Below are positions 52,876 to 62,027 of a stretch of 64,000 nt of DNA, piece by piece. The DNA lies in the NCBI GenBank assembly GCA_963741505.1, contig CAVUIJ010000010.1, positions 124,001 to 188,000 of the forward strand, given 5' to 3'. Both the position numbers and the translations under genes were made by a program. Each line of letters starts with the position of its first letter. Position 1 is the stretch's first letter. The DNA comes from JAKFWF01 sp963741505. Its GTDB lineage: Bacteria; Pseudomonadota; Alphaproteobacteria; Rhizobiales; Hyphomicrobiaceae. The notes beneath the pieces were generated by a model that worked only from the letters and a program-made list of their open reading frames with translations, made no database searches and was not told the origin of the DNA.

Positions 52876-54758
52876 GCAGTCGGCTCCTTGTGCTTGTGGC
52901 TGGTGTCGGCCGCACCGGCGGCCACCAGTGAAGCCTGCGGCCGCGCCGATGGCAATGCGGAGGCAAGCCCCTCGGCGGTCGCCTGGTCGGCGGCATCTTC
53001 GTCGAATAGCTTTTCGAGGTTGTTGGCGTCGCCGCGCGCCTGCTCCTGCAATTTCTGCTGGTCGGTGAAGTGCTTGTAATCCTCCATCAGGCGCCGCTCG
53101 TCGTGGGCGCGGAACATCGTCATCGCCCGTTTGACCTCGCGTTCGGGCTGGCCAAGGCCGCGCAGTACGTCGCCTGCCATCTCGATCGCCGAGGCGAAGG
53201 TTTCGCGATGCACGATCTCGATGCCGAGGTCCTGCAGACGGTGGGCATGGTTGCGATTGCGGGCGCGGGCATAGACCGGCAGTTGCGGGTAATGCTCCTT
53301 TACCATTCGCGCGGTGCGCATCGAAGCTTCGACGTCGTCGATCGCGAGCACGAACGCGCGCGCCTTGTCGGCGCCGGCAGCAGCCAGGATATCGAGGCGA
53401 CTGGCGTCGCCGTAGAATACTTTGGAGCCGAACTTCTTCACGAAATCGACCTGCTCGGCGCTGATGTCGAGGGCGGTGAAGGGCAGCCGCTTGGCGCGCA
53501 GGATGCGGGCGGTGATCTGGCCGAAGCGGCCGAACCCGGCGATGATCACATGGCCGTCGTTGTCGGGCAACGTATCGAACGCGCGCAGCGCCGGGACCGC
53601 CGGCTTGCCAAGCCAGTCATCGGCCAGCAGCAGCAGCGGCGTCGCGGCCATCGACAACGTCACGACGACCGACAGCAGTCCGATCAGGTCCCTTGCCAGC
53701 ACTCCGGCCACCGCACCGACCGCAAACAGCACGAAGGCGAATTCGCCGGCCTGACTGATCGAGATCGCAAGCCGCCGCGAGGCCCAGCTGCCGAGCCCTT
53801 GCCAATTGCCCAATACGTAGAGCCAGATGCTCTTGAGCGCGATCAGCACAACGACCAACGCCGCGATCCGAAAAGGATGTTCGACCAGCAAATTGAGATT
53901 GAGCGACATGCCGATGGCGGTGAAGAACAAGCCGAGCAGTAGGCCTTCGAACGGCTTCAGGTCGGCCTCCAGCTGGTGGCGGTAGGAGGATTCGGCCAGC
54001 AGCGCGCCGGCCAGGAACGCACCGAGCGAGGCCGGCAGCCCGGCCTGCAGCATGACGACCGAGACCGCCACCACCACCAGCAGCGCCGTCGCCGTCATCG
54101 CCTCCTTGAGGTTGGCGAGCGCGACCAGTTTCAACAGCGGGTCGAGGATGAAGCGGCCGATCGCGATCACCGCGCCGATGGTGGCGATGGCGATGGCGGC
54201 GCTGCCGAGGTCCATCGGTGCCGGGTTGGCGATACTGGTCACCGCGAACAGCGGCGCCAGCGCGATCAGCGGGATCGCCGCCAGATCCTGGAACAGCAGC
54301 ACGGAGAATGCGGCGCGGCCGTGCCGGGCGGTGAGTTCGCCCTTTTCCTCGAGCACCTGCAACGCGAACGCGGTCGATGACAGCGACAGGGCAAGGCCGA
54401 TGAACAGTGCCGCCGGCAGCGGTTGGCCGAGCAGTACCGCGATCGGGGCAATCAGCGCGGCGGTGCCTGCAACCTGGGCGCCGCCGAGGCCGAGGATCGA
54501 GGTGCGCATCGACCACAGCCGCTTCGGCCGCAGTTCCAGTCCGATCAGGAACAGCAGCAGGATGACGCCGAACTCGGCGGCGTGCAGGATTTCCTTGGCC
54601 TCGTAAACCGAGAACACCTTGCCGAAGCCGAACGGGCCGAGCAGCACGCCGGCCAGCAGGTAGCCGAGAACCGTGCCGACTTTCAGCCACTTGGCAATCG
54701 GGGCGGCGATGGCGGCCGCCGCCAGCAGCAGGGCGATTTCAAACAGAGAGATCTGCAT
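52872..54758 (-). CDS. CPA2-family monovalent cation:proton antiporter (KefB/KefC-like)
   Basis: A 628-residue membrane protein. About 12-13 TM helices from MQISLFEIALLLAAAA (start 54758), with the family segments LGYLLAGVLLGPFGFG and LSLSSTAFALQVLEEKGE, are followed by a cytoplasmic RCK/TrkA-N domain starting HVIIAGFGRFGQITARIL (~residue 401), containing the glycine-rich NAD(H)-binding motif, and a charged tail with a likely coiled coil. It probably exchanges K+ for H+ under electrophile or redox stress. No KefF/KefG ancillary protein is adjacent; the next gene, 4 bp overlapped, is a PfkB kinase. Confidence 0.93.
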   Translation of the reverse strand: MQISLFEIALLLAAAAIAAPIAKWLKVGTVLGYLLAGVLLGPFGFGKVFSVYEAKEILHAAEFGVILLLFLIGLELRPKRLWSMRTSILGLGGAQVAGTAALIAPIAVLLGQPLPAALFIGLALSLSSTAFALQVLEEKGELTARHGRAAFSVLLFQDLAAIPLIALAPLFAVTSIANPAPMDLGSAAIAIATIGAVIAIGRFILDPLLKLVALANLKEAMTATALLVVVAVSVVMLQAGLPASLGAFLAGALLAESSYRHQLEADLKPFEGLLLGLFFTAIGMSLNLNLLVEHPFRIAALVVVLIALKSIWLYVLGNWQGLGSWASRRLAISISQAGEFAFVLFAVGAVAGVLARDLIGLLSVVVTLSMAATPLLLLADDWLGKPAVPALRAFDTLPDNDGHVIIAGFGRFGQITARILRAKRLPFTALDISAEQVDFVKKFGSKVFYGDASRLDILAAAGADKARAFVLAIDDVEASMRTARMVKEHYPQLPVYARARNRNHAHRLQDLGIEIVHRETFASAIEMAGDVLRGLGQPEREVKRAMTMFRAHDERRLMEDYKHFTDQQKLQEQARGDANNLEKLFDEDAADQATAEGLASALPSARPQASLVAAGAADTSHKHKEPTA

Positions 54759-54843
54759 GTAATGCCTCGTAACCGGTTTTGCAGCCTTGCGCCACGCCGG
54801 ATCGCACAGATTTGCTGGCCGGCGGTGCCGGGCGGCCGGGCTC

Positions 54844-55506
54844 TCAGTCGTTGTCGGTGAGGCCGGCGCCGGCGCCGCGCGCCCGCGACAGGGCCGATGC
54901 CGGTACATAGGTGCGGGCGCCAAGACGGATGAGGTCGTGCCAGGCGGCATCGTCGACGGCACTGCGATCGACCCGTGCGAGCCGCCGGGTCGCAGCCTTC
55001 GCGATACCGGCGGGGGTGAGTTGTTCCCAGCTCACGCGCTCGGCGCGCGGCACATAGAGTTGGGCAGGATCGCCGTCAAGATCGACTGTGAACGGCCAGA
55101 CGGTAACCATGATGCCGGTCCATTCGAGTTTGATGGCGGTGCTGGTCGCACTCGCCGCGCGCGCCGCAAACGGCAACAGCCAGAGCGGATGGGCGACGCG
55201 CTCGAGCGTGCGATCGCCAGCCAGTGCGCCAAGGTCGTCGAGGTAGGCGCCGGCGAGCAGCGGTGACAGCTCGGTGCCCTCATTCGACGCCCGCAGCGCG
55301 ACCGGCGCCGCTGTTGCCGGTGCTGGGCCCACCAGCGCGGCCGACCGTTCGAGCAGGCGGACGAGGCTCGGCGCCCAGTCGAGGCCGCAGGCGGCAAGCC
55401 AGCGTGCGGCCTTGGCCGTCTCCTCGGCGAGCCCCCAGGCGAGACCGGCGCCGCGTGCCGCCTTGGCAGCCAACCCCTCGACCTCGTTGAGCGAAGCATC
55501 GATCAT
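54844..55506 (-). CDS. DUF3726 protein
   Basis: A 220-residue cytoplasmic protein of the DUF3726 family, starting MIDASLNEVEGLAAKAARGAG with the family-typical GAGLAWGLAEETAKAARWLA. No catalytic motif or signal peptide is visible. Its start overlaps the stop of the 556-residue unknown gene by ATGA. It is the last gene of the five-gene module 54844-61668, so it probably serves the same pathway. Confidence 0.88.
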   Translation of the reverse strand: MIDASLNEVEGLAAKAARGAGLAWGLAEETAKAARWLAACGLDWAPSLVRLLERSAALVGPAPATAAPVALRASNEGTELSPLLAGAYLDDLGALAGDRTLERVAHPLWLLPFAARAASATSTAIKLEWTGIMVTVWPFTVDLDGDPAQLYVPRAERVSWEQLTPAGIAKAATRRLARVDRSAVDDAAWHDLIRLGARTYVPASALSRARGAGAGLTDND

Positions 55507-57173
55507 GGCGGGCTCTCGCAAATGTCCTCGGGTAGGGCCGCGTCGCGAAACAGGGTGATGCGCACCCAGCGGTCGGAGCGCGGATCGAACCGCGTGGCGC
55601 CGAAGAAGGCGAGTTTGAAGCGCAGGATGTCGATCGGGCGCAGATCGGCGCCGATCAGGTTGTCGCGGATCTCGCCGTAGGGCCGTGTCGCACCCTGCTG
55701 GATGCGGCGTACGGTGTGGCGATGCTGGGGGTGAGCGAGCAGGAACGACGCGACCAGCATGTCAGCGGGCGTCGCGGCCAGCGCTTGCTTGAGGGCAAGA
55801 GCATCGCGTGCGGTCGCGAGCGGCATCTCGAGATCGGCCCCCGGCTCCTCGAAGCGCTCGCCCAGGCGCGGCTCGAGCTTTTCCTCCGACACGTACCAGA
55901 AGCGGGCCTGCGTATCGGGCGCGGCGAAGTCGAGGTCGGCCGCCCAGCCGTACTGGCTTTCGACACTGTGGCGCAGGGCGGCGCACGTCATCGTGCCGTC
56001 GATGCGAAAAGCTGCATCCTCGTCGACCGACATCGTGTCGGCGAGGTCGTCGACCAGGGCCCCGTGCGGCTCGAGCAGCAGCGCCAGCGTCATCCCCTGG
56101 CCCTCGAGCGACAGATTGGCGCCGGACCACAGCCAGATCGTATTCCACAAGCCGACGTGCGACTTGATGTGCAGCCGTCGGGCCTCGGCCTCGAGGGTGA
56201 CGAGATCGTCGGCGAGCGCAGTGATCCGCGCGGCCTGGATCGCGTCGTCGGTGCGCCAGGCAGCGACCAGGCGTTGGGCGGCGGCGAGCGCATCGAGGAA
56301 GCCCTGCCATTCGGCGGCGCCGGCCGCCGGGATCGCGCGCACTCGGGCCAGCGCCGTCTCGCGCGCGCTCACCCACTGGTGCAGCAGCGCCGGGTGGCGG
56401 ACGAGATACGGCGCCATGCCAAGGCCGGTGGCATTGCCGACGCCGAACCGGCGGCGCATGGCCGGCGTCAGCGCCACAGCGGTTGCCGGCGCTTTGCTGC
56501 GGGCGGCATGATCGACAAGATCGAGGGTGAAGCTGCGGGTCAGCCACACCGACAGCATCTCGGCCTGGTAGGGGCCCTGCAATGCCGGATGGACGATCAC
56601 CTGGTCGCGGTCGGCGATGCCGAACTTGCCGTTGCCGTAGACCGCGGTGGTGCGCATCAGGTAGCCGACCTCGTCGACCAGTGCCGGGTCGGGTTGACGG
56701 CCGGCGGCGAGGGCGTCGACGACGTGATCGAACAGCCGCACGCTCTTGTTGGCGCGGGAGAGTGCCAGATCGCGCCTGGCATAGCGGGCGGCCTCCTGCC
56801 GCGGCGCGGCGCGGCTCAGCCGTTCGATCTCGGCGGCATCGGGCATGCCGTCATAGAGCACGTAGCTCGAATCCCAGGCCTCGGCGATCACCCGGTCGGT
56901 ACGGTTCTCGGGCGCCAGATAGGTCGAGAACGCGACCAGCGACAGTGTGCTGTCGGGCGTGTCAATGCGATAGACGGCATGGCCGAAACCGTCGCCGCCG
57001 ATATTCCAGACCGGGCGCGAGAAACGCCAGCGTTCGGCCTCGGCCCGGCGCAGCAGCGTGCGCAGAAAGCTCAGCCGCATCGGATGCGCCGCGCCCATGC
57101 GGGCAAGTTTCATCACCTCTTCGGGCGGGCGCAGCCCTACCGGCAAGGCGTGCCGCGCCTGAGCAATAGTCAC
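55503..57173 (-). CDS. Unknown 556-residue protein of the Ldh/M19/DUF3726 module
   Basis: I do not recognise the family. The protein is soluble, with no signal peptide or TM helices. Notable segments are SRPVWNIGGDGFGHAVYRI near residue 45, a NATGLGMAPYLVRHP turn near 255, SHVGLWNTIWLWSG and an acidic C-terminal half. It is globular and evenly composed, so a true enzyme or large regulatory protein is likely. The GTG at 57173 overlaps the Ldh stop (57170) and its own stop overlaps the DUF3726 start, giving strict coupling on both sides. I know of no assigned function. Confidence 0.8.
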   Translation of the reverse strand: MTIAQARHALPVGLRPPEEVMKLARMGAAHPMRLSFLRTLLRRAEAERWRFSRPVWNIGGDGFGHAVYRIDTPDSTLSLVAFSTYLAPENRTDRVIAEAWDSSYVLYDGMPDAAEIERLSRAAPRQEAARYARRDLALSRANKSVRLFDHVVDALAAGRQPDPALVDEVGYLMRTTAVYGNGKFGIADRDQVIVHPALQGPYQAEMLSVWLTRSFTLDLVDHAARSKAPATAVALTPAMRRRFGVGNATGLGMAPYLVRHPALLHQWVSARETALARVRAIPAAGAAEWQGFLDALAAAQRLVAAWRTDDAIQAARITALADDLVTLEAEARRLHIKSHVGLWNTIWLWSGANLSLEGQGMTLALLLEPHGALVDDLADTMSVDEDAAFRIDGTMTCAALRHSVESQYGWAADLDFAAPDTQARFWYVSEEKLEPRLGERFEEPGADLEMPLATARDALALKQALAATPADMLVASFLLAHPQHRHTVRRIQQGATRPYGEIRDNLIGADLRPIDILRFKLAFFGATRFDPRSDRWVRITLFRDAALPEDICESPP

Positions 57174-58201
57174 GATCTCGCCCCCGCCAAAGCGACGCCG
57201 GCATCGTACATCGTCCGGTCGATGGTGATGCCATCGCGCTTCGAGGCGGCACGGGCAGCGGCCTTCCTGGCGCCGGGCAGGCGGGCGCCATCCTCGGCGG
57301 TAAGTGCGGTGAGCAGCGTCGCCATGCGGGCACCAAACGCGCCGCCGGACGTGGCCTCGGGATTGATGGCAATGAAGCACTGGCCGGTCTTCGGCGGCCC
57401 GCCGGCATTGGTGCCGAAGGTCGAGGCCTCGATGCCGGGGGTGGCGCCGGCGAGGCAGGCGGCCATCACCTCGACCAGGATCGCCGAGCCGACCCCCTTG
57501 TAGCCGCCGGACGGTGCCATCGTGCCCTTCAGCGCGACTTGTGCGTCGGTTGTGGGTCTGCCGTCCGGGTCGAGCGCCCAGCCGGGCGGCAGCGGCTCGC
57601 CGGATTTCGCCCGCTTCATGACTTCGCTCTTGGCGACGACGCTGGCGCTCTGGTCGATCACGAAGGCGGCGCCGCCGCGGCCGTCGGGCACGGCCAGCGA
57701 CCACGGATTGGTGCCGAGTACCGGCTTCTTCGCGCCCCACGGTGCGATCGAGGCCGGTGCGTTGGTAAAGCCGAGCGCGACCAGGCCGGCGCAGGCAATG
57801 GCCTCGGTATGAAAGCCCAGGACGCCGCAGTTGTAGGAGTTGGCGAGTGTCATCGTCGCGATGCCCTGGCTGCGCGCTGCCTCGATCAACGCCGGCATTC
57901 CGGCTGCGATCGCGGCATGGGCGAAGCCGCTGCCGGCATCGACGCGGACGACGCCCGGCGCCGGCCGGGTGACCGCAGGCTTGGCATTGCCGATCACCTT
58001 GCCGACGTCGAGATGGCCGCAGTAGATCGGCAGATACATCAGACCGTGCGAGCGTAGGCCGTCGGCCTCGGCGGCAGCGATCCCGCGCGCCAGCGCATCG
58101 GCCTGCTCAGCGCTCGCCCCGTGCGCAACGAGCGCCTTGGCGGCGAGGGCTGCGATCTCGGGCTCGGTGAGGGTAATGGTTGTGGCTGGTGCTGGCGCCA
58201 T
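57170..58201 (-). CDS. Ldh-family (malate/L-lactate, DpkA-type) NAD(P)-dependent oxidoreductase
   Basis: A 343-residue member of the Ldh_2 family (malate/L-lactate dehydrogenase, ureidoglycolate dehydrogenase, 2,3-diketogulonate reductase, and delta1-piperideine/pyrroline-2-carboxylate reductase DpkA). Typical features are the HG-type N-terminal segment LRSHGLMYLPIY, NSYNCGVLGFHTE, GTNPWSLAVPD and PSGGYKGVGSAILVE. I use ATG 58201 with AGGACG about 8 bases upstream; GTG 58207 is an alternative. In this operon a reductase of a cyclic imino or keto acid derived from amino acids is plausible, but this is inference. Confidence 0.9.
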   Translation of the reverse strand: MAPAPATTITLTEPEIAALAAKALVAHGASAEQADALARGIAAAEADGLRSHGLMYLPIYCGHLDVGKVIGNAKPAVTRPAPGVVRVDAGSGFAHAAIAAGMPALIEAARSQGIATMTLANSYNCGVLGFHTEAIACAGLVALGFTNAPASIAPWGAKKPVLGTNPWSLAVPDGRGGAAFVIDQSASVVAKSEVMKRAKSGEPLPPGWALDPDGRPTTDAQVALKGTMAPSGGYKGVGSAILVEVMAACLAGATPGIEASTFGTNAGGPPKTGQCFIAINPEATSGGAFGARMATLLTALTAEDGARLPGARKAAARAASKRDGITIDRTMYDAGVALAGARS

Positions 58202-58219
58202 TATCACGTCCTGCGAGTA

Positions 58220-59191
58220 CTAACCCGGCATTGGGTCGAATGATGCCTTGATGAAGCGATACCAATTGTCGCCCAGGATTCCGGCAATGTCCTGATCCTT
58301 GAATCCGGCCTTGGCGAGGCCATCGCGGATCTTGCCGAAATCGCGATTGTCCGCGAACCAAGACGGCTGCTGCGGGAAGGTCGCCGAGGCGTCCGGGCTG
58401 CCGGCCGGCGGGAAGGTCCAACGGCCGATCCGCATCCACTGCACGATGCTGTCGGGCTGGCCCTGGCACAGGTCGGAGCCGATGCCGATCAGGCTCGTGC
58501 CGATCAGGCCGGCGACTTCGCTGACCATCGCCGCGAAGTCCTCGATGGTGCACGCCGAGCCGTCTTTGAGGTGGTGCGGGTAGAGCGAGAAGCCGAGCAT
58601 GCCGCCGCGGGCCGCCAGCGCCTTGATGACGGCCCGCGACTTATTGCGCGCGGTGTCGCGCCACCACGACGGATTGGCGTGGCTGACGGTGATCGGCCGG
58701 GCCGAGATGTCGATCGCCTCCAGCGTCGAACGTTCGCCGGAATGCGACATGTCGATGACCATGCCGAGGCGGTTCATCTCGCCGATCACCTCGCGGCCGA
58801 AGCGGGTGACGCCGGTGTCGTGTGGCTCCTGCCAGCCCGCGCACAGCAGCGACTGGTTGTTATAGGAGAGCTGCATGAAGCGGATGCCGAGCGTGTGCAG
58901 GATTTCAACGAGGCCGAGGTCGCTCTCGATCGGCAACGGGTTCTGGGTGCCGAAGATGATCGCGGTGCGCCCCGAGGCCTTCGCGGCTTCGATGTCGGCG
59001 GCGGTGCGGGCATGCAAGATGAGATCGCCGTGGTCGATGAAGCGGCGATTCCAGTCGGCAATCTGTTGTACGAGCCCACGGAAATCCTCGTGGTAGGCGA
59101 CGGTAACGTGCACCGCCGTGACGTCACCGGCCCGCATCTGCTCGAACACTGTGCGCGACCAGTTACAGTATTGCAGCCCATCGATGATCAT
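58220..59191 (-). CDS. M19 (membrane dipeptidase)-family protein lacking canonical metal ligands
   Basis: A 323-residue TIM-barrel protein of the renal-dipeptidase family; no signal peptide. The family elements IESDLGLVEILHTLGIRFMQ, MVIDMSHSGERST, PITVSHANPS and GIGSDLCQG are present, so the Glu ligand and the SH-A-N His ligand remain. The N-terminal metal motif D-G-H-N-D is replaced by IIDGLQYCNW, and the later H-P-R-N His is replaced (DTARNKS). Two or three of the five zinc ligands of classical dipeptidases are therefore missing. It may use one metal, or hydrolyse a different amide or lactone. It lies 18 bp before the Ldh gene in a five-gene module. Confidence 0.88.
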   Translation of the reverse strand: MIIDGLQYCNWSRTVFEQMRAGDVTAVHVTVAYHEDFRGLVQQIADWNRRFIDHGDLILHARTAADIEAAKASGRTAIIFGTQNPLPIESDLGLVEILHTLGIRFMQLSYNNQSLLCAGWQEPHDTGVTRFGREVIGEMNRLGMVIDMSHSGERSTLEAIDISARPITVSHANPSWWRDTARNKSRAVIKALAARGGMLGFSLYPHHLKDGSACTIEDFAAMVSEVAGLIGTSLIGIGSDLCQGQPDSIVQWMRIGRWTFPPAGSPDASATFPQQPSWFADNRDFGKIRDGLAKAGFKDQDIAGILGDNWYRFIKASFDPMPG

Positions 59192-59212
59192 GTGGAACGT
59201 GCGCCCCTCACG

Positions 59213-61668
59213 TCAGCCCCTGATGCGCAGGTTGCCAGGATCGTAGGGCGCTTTCAATGTGGCACGCACGGCAATGCGGGTGCCGCCGATATCGACCTCG
59301 AATTTCTGGGCGGCAAGCATGGCCTCGCTGATCGGCTCGCCGCCAGTCTTGAGCATCGCCAACATGACGACGCGATCGAGGCTGGCGCCGAAGGCTGCCG
59401 AGGTCACGTCGCCGACCGGGCGGCCGTCGCGCAGCAGCAGTTCGCCGCCGTGGGCGAGCGGTGCCGCGGCATCGATCGCGATGAGCGACACGCAGCGGTT
59501 GGCCGGCGGTTTCTTGGCGGCGTCGATCAGCGCTGCGCGACCGATGAAATCGCAGCCCTTGTCGAGTTTCACGGCGAAGCCGAGGCCAGCCTCGTAGGGT
59601 GTGACATCGGGCGTCAGCTCGCGGCCCCAGGCGCGATAGCCCTTCTCCAGCCGCAGCGCCTCGATCGCATAATAGCCGGCATCGGCGAGGCCGAGGTCGC
59701 GGCCGGCGGCGTGCAATGTGTCGTAGACGCCGGTGACGAATTCGGTCGGCACATAGAGTTCCCAGCCGAGTTCGCCCATGTAGGTGCGTCGGCAGGCAAG
59801 AACGTTGGCGTAGCCGACCTCGACCGGCTTCACCGCGGCGAACGGGAAGGACGCATCGTCGAGCTTGTTGCGACCGACCCGCGCCAAGAGTGCGCGCGAG
59901 TTGGGGCCCATCACCGGCAGTACGCTGTAGGCGCCGGTGACGTCGGTGACGGTGGCGCGCGCTCCCGGCCGGATGCTGCGGCGCAGCCAGTCGAGATCGC
60001 GGATCGCTTGCGCGGTACCGGTCAGCACCAGGAACTCGGTGTCGGCGAGGCGCGACACCGTGACATCGCTCTCGTAGCCGCCGCGCACGTTGAGCATGCC
60101 GGTATAGACGGACTGGCCGTCCGCCACCGCGATGTCATTGGCGCAGATGCGCTGCAGCTCGGCCTCGGCGTCGGCGCCCTGCACCATGAGCTTGGCGAAG
60201 GAGGTCATGTCGAACAGAGCGACACGCTCGCGGCAGGCCTTCTGTTCGGCGGCGTGCCAGGGGAACCAGTTTTGACGGTCCCAGCCGTAGACGATCTCGC
60301 GGGTTTCGCCGGTGGGTGCGAACACGTTCGGCCGCTCCCAGCCCATTTTCGAGCCCCAGATCGCGCCCTTGGCGTCGAGACGGTCGTAGAGGGGCGAACG
60401 GCGGAACGGCCGCGCGGTTTCCAATTCGCGGTTGGGCCACGGCATTTTGTAGTGCAGGCCCAGTACCTCGGCGACGCGCTCCTTCATCAGTCGGCCGTTG
60501 GTGTTGAAGCGGGCGAAGCGGCGAATATCGACCGGCCATAGGTCGAGCTGCGGCTCGCCGGCGACAATCCATTCGGCGAGCGCCTTGCCGGCGCCGCCGG
60601 CGAACGGCGATGCCCATCGAGTTGAACCCGGCAGCGACAAACAAGGCCTTTCACCGCCGGGCTTTCGCCGAGGATGTAGTTGTTGTCGGCGGTGAAGCTC
60701 TCAGGGCCGTTCATGAACTGCTTGACCGCGGCCGTCTCCAAGGCCGGCACCCGCAGACAGGCGTTCTGCATCAGGATCTCGAACTGGTCCCAGTCGTCGG
60801 GCAGCATGCCGAACTCGAACTCGTCCGGCACTTGCGTGAGCCACGGCTTGGCGGTTGGTTCGAAGCCGCCCATCAGCAGGCCGCCGACTTCCTCCTTGAA
60901 GTAGATGTAGCCGTCGGGATCGCGCAGGCACGGCAAGTCGGGGGTGACGCCGGCAATGCGGGCGGTGACGATGTACATGTGCTCGCAGGCGTGCAGCGGC
61001 ACCGATACACCGATCTTGTCCGCCATCTGCCGCGACCACTGGCCGCCGGCGATCACGATAACGTCGGCGGTGATGCGATGCTCGCCGACGGCGACGCCGG
61101 TGGCGCGGCCATTCTTCACCTGGATCTCGGTAACGCGGGTCTTCTCGAAGGTCTTTGCGCCGCCCATGCGTGCGCCCTTGGCCAGCGCCTGGGTGATGTC
61201 GGCCGGATTGGCCTTGCCGTCGCCCGGCAGCCACACCGCGCCGACCAGGTCGTCGGTGCGCATGATCGGATACTTGTCGCCGGCGTCCTTCGCCGTGAGC
61301 TCGTCACAGGCCACACCTTGTGCCTTGGCGGAGGCCGCGACGCGCCTGAGCAGTGTCATGCGCTCTGGCGTTCGCGCGACGGTGAGCGAGCCACAACGCT
61401 TCCACCCCGTCGCCTGACCGGTCTCGGCTTCGAGGCTGGCATAAAGCTCGGTCGAGTAGCGGATCAGCCGGGTCAAACTCGAATGGCCGCGCAATTGTCC
61501 GACGAGCCCGGCCGCGTGCCAGGTGGTGCCGCCGGACAGACGGCCCTGCTCGAGCAGCACGACGTCGTTCCAGCCGAGCTTCACCAGGTGATAGGCGACA
61601 GAGCATCCGGCAATGCCGCCGCCGATGATTACGGCACGGGCGTGCGAGGGGAGGGCGGGCGAGGTCAT
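59213..61668 (-). pseudogene. FAD-dependent oxidoreductase fused to a GcvT domain (dimethylglycine/sarcosine dehydrogenase type), two frameshifts
   Basis: Bidomain flavoenzyme that oxidises N-methyl groups of glycine derivatives and passes the one-carbon unit to tetrahydrofolate. The N-terminal DAO domain has AVIIGGGIAGCSVAYHL, the FAD-linkage region SGGTTWHAAGLVGQLRG and GGFEPTAKPW. The C-terminal half is a GcvT/aminomethyltransferase domain (PYEAGLGFAVKLDKG, FIGRAAL, PVGDVTSAAFGASL). Between them two extra bases, near 60643 and 60606, break the frame within what reads as GLFVAAGFNSMGIAFAGGAG. Repaired length is 817 residues, standard for this type. First gene of the leftward module; substrate probably an N-methylated amino acid. 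Confidence 0.87.
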
Positions 61669-61753
61669 GGCGGGGGCGTCCTGGCGGGATTTCGGAAGGT
61701 GAGCCGCAGTCTCGCCCTTGTCCGCCGACAGGTAAAGGTCCCGGGGAGTTGAC

Positions 61754-61822
61754 GGGGATAGTTGCCGATTCCGGACTGCTCATTGTAGTTACTTGTCATT
61801 CGCCAGATCGGTAACTGTCCCC
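61754..61822. repeat. Inverted repeat GGGGATAGTTGCCGAT
   Basis: Arms 61754-61769 and 61807-61822 (ATCGGTAACTGTCCCC) pair with two mismatches over 16 bp, loop 37 bp. It resembles common GTAACTGTCCCC-type dispersed repeats. No second copy is seen in the window. Confidence 0.5.
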
Positions 61823-61875
61823 AGCCGCTTCAGCATGCGGCGGCAGCGGTGATTCGCGCCGCCAACCTCCCCACA

Positions 61876-62027
61876 GCCGTCATCCCGGCGCAGGCCGGGA
61901 CGATCGACAAGCCGCCGAATATGTACTGCAAGCGGCGGAATACTGCAGCCTCAGCGCCTTTATCTCAGCCGTAAACACTGCGCACTTGATGCCTGTCGCG
62001 TGTCCCGGCCTGCGCCGGGATGACGGC
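61876..62027. repeat. BIME-like paired REP element, copy 2 (152 bp)
   Basis: REP unit GCCGTCATCCCGGCGCAGG... at 61876-61901 and inverted unit at 62002-62027. The element is 152 bp, exactly as long as the copy at 49737-49888, and shares the arm-flanking bases (GATCGACAAG; GCCTGTCG), while the central part has diverged. Confidence 0.85.

Noticed and set aside
58571..60541. 656-codon open frame antisense to the M19-like and FAD-GcvT genes
   Set aside because: Shadow frame with biased composition crossing two real genes on the other strand.
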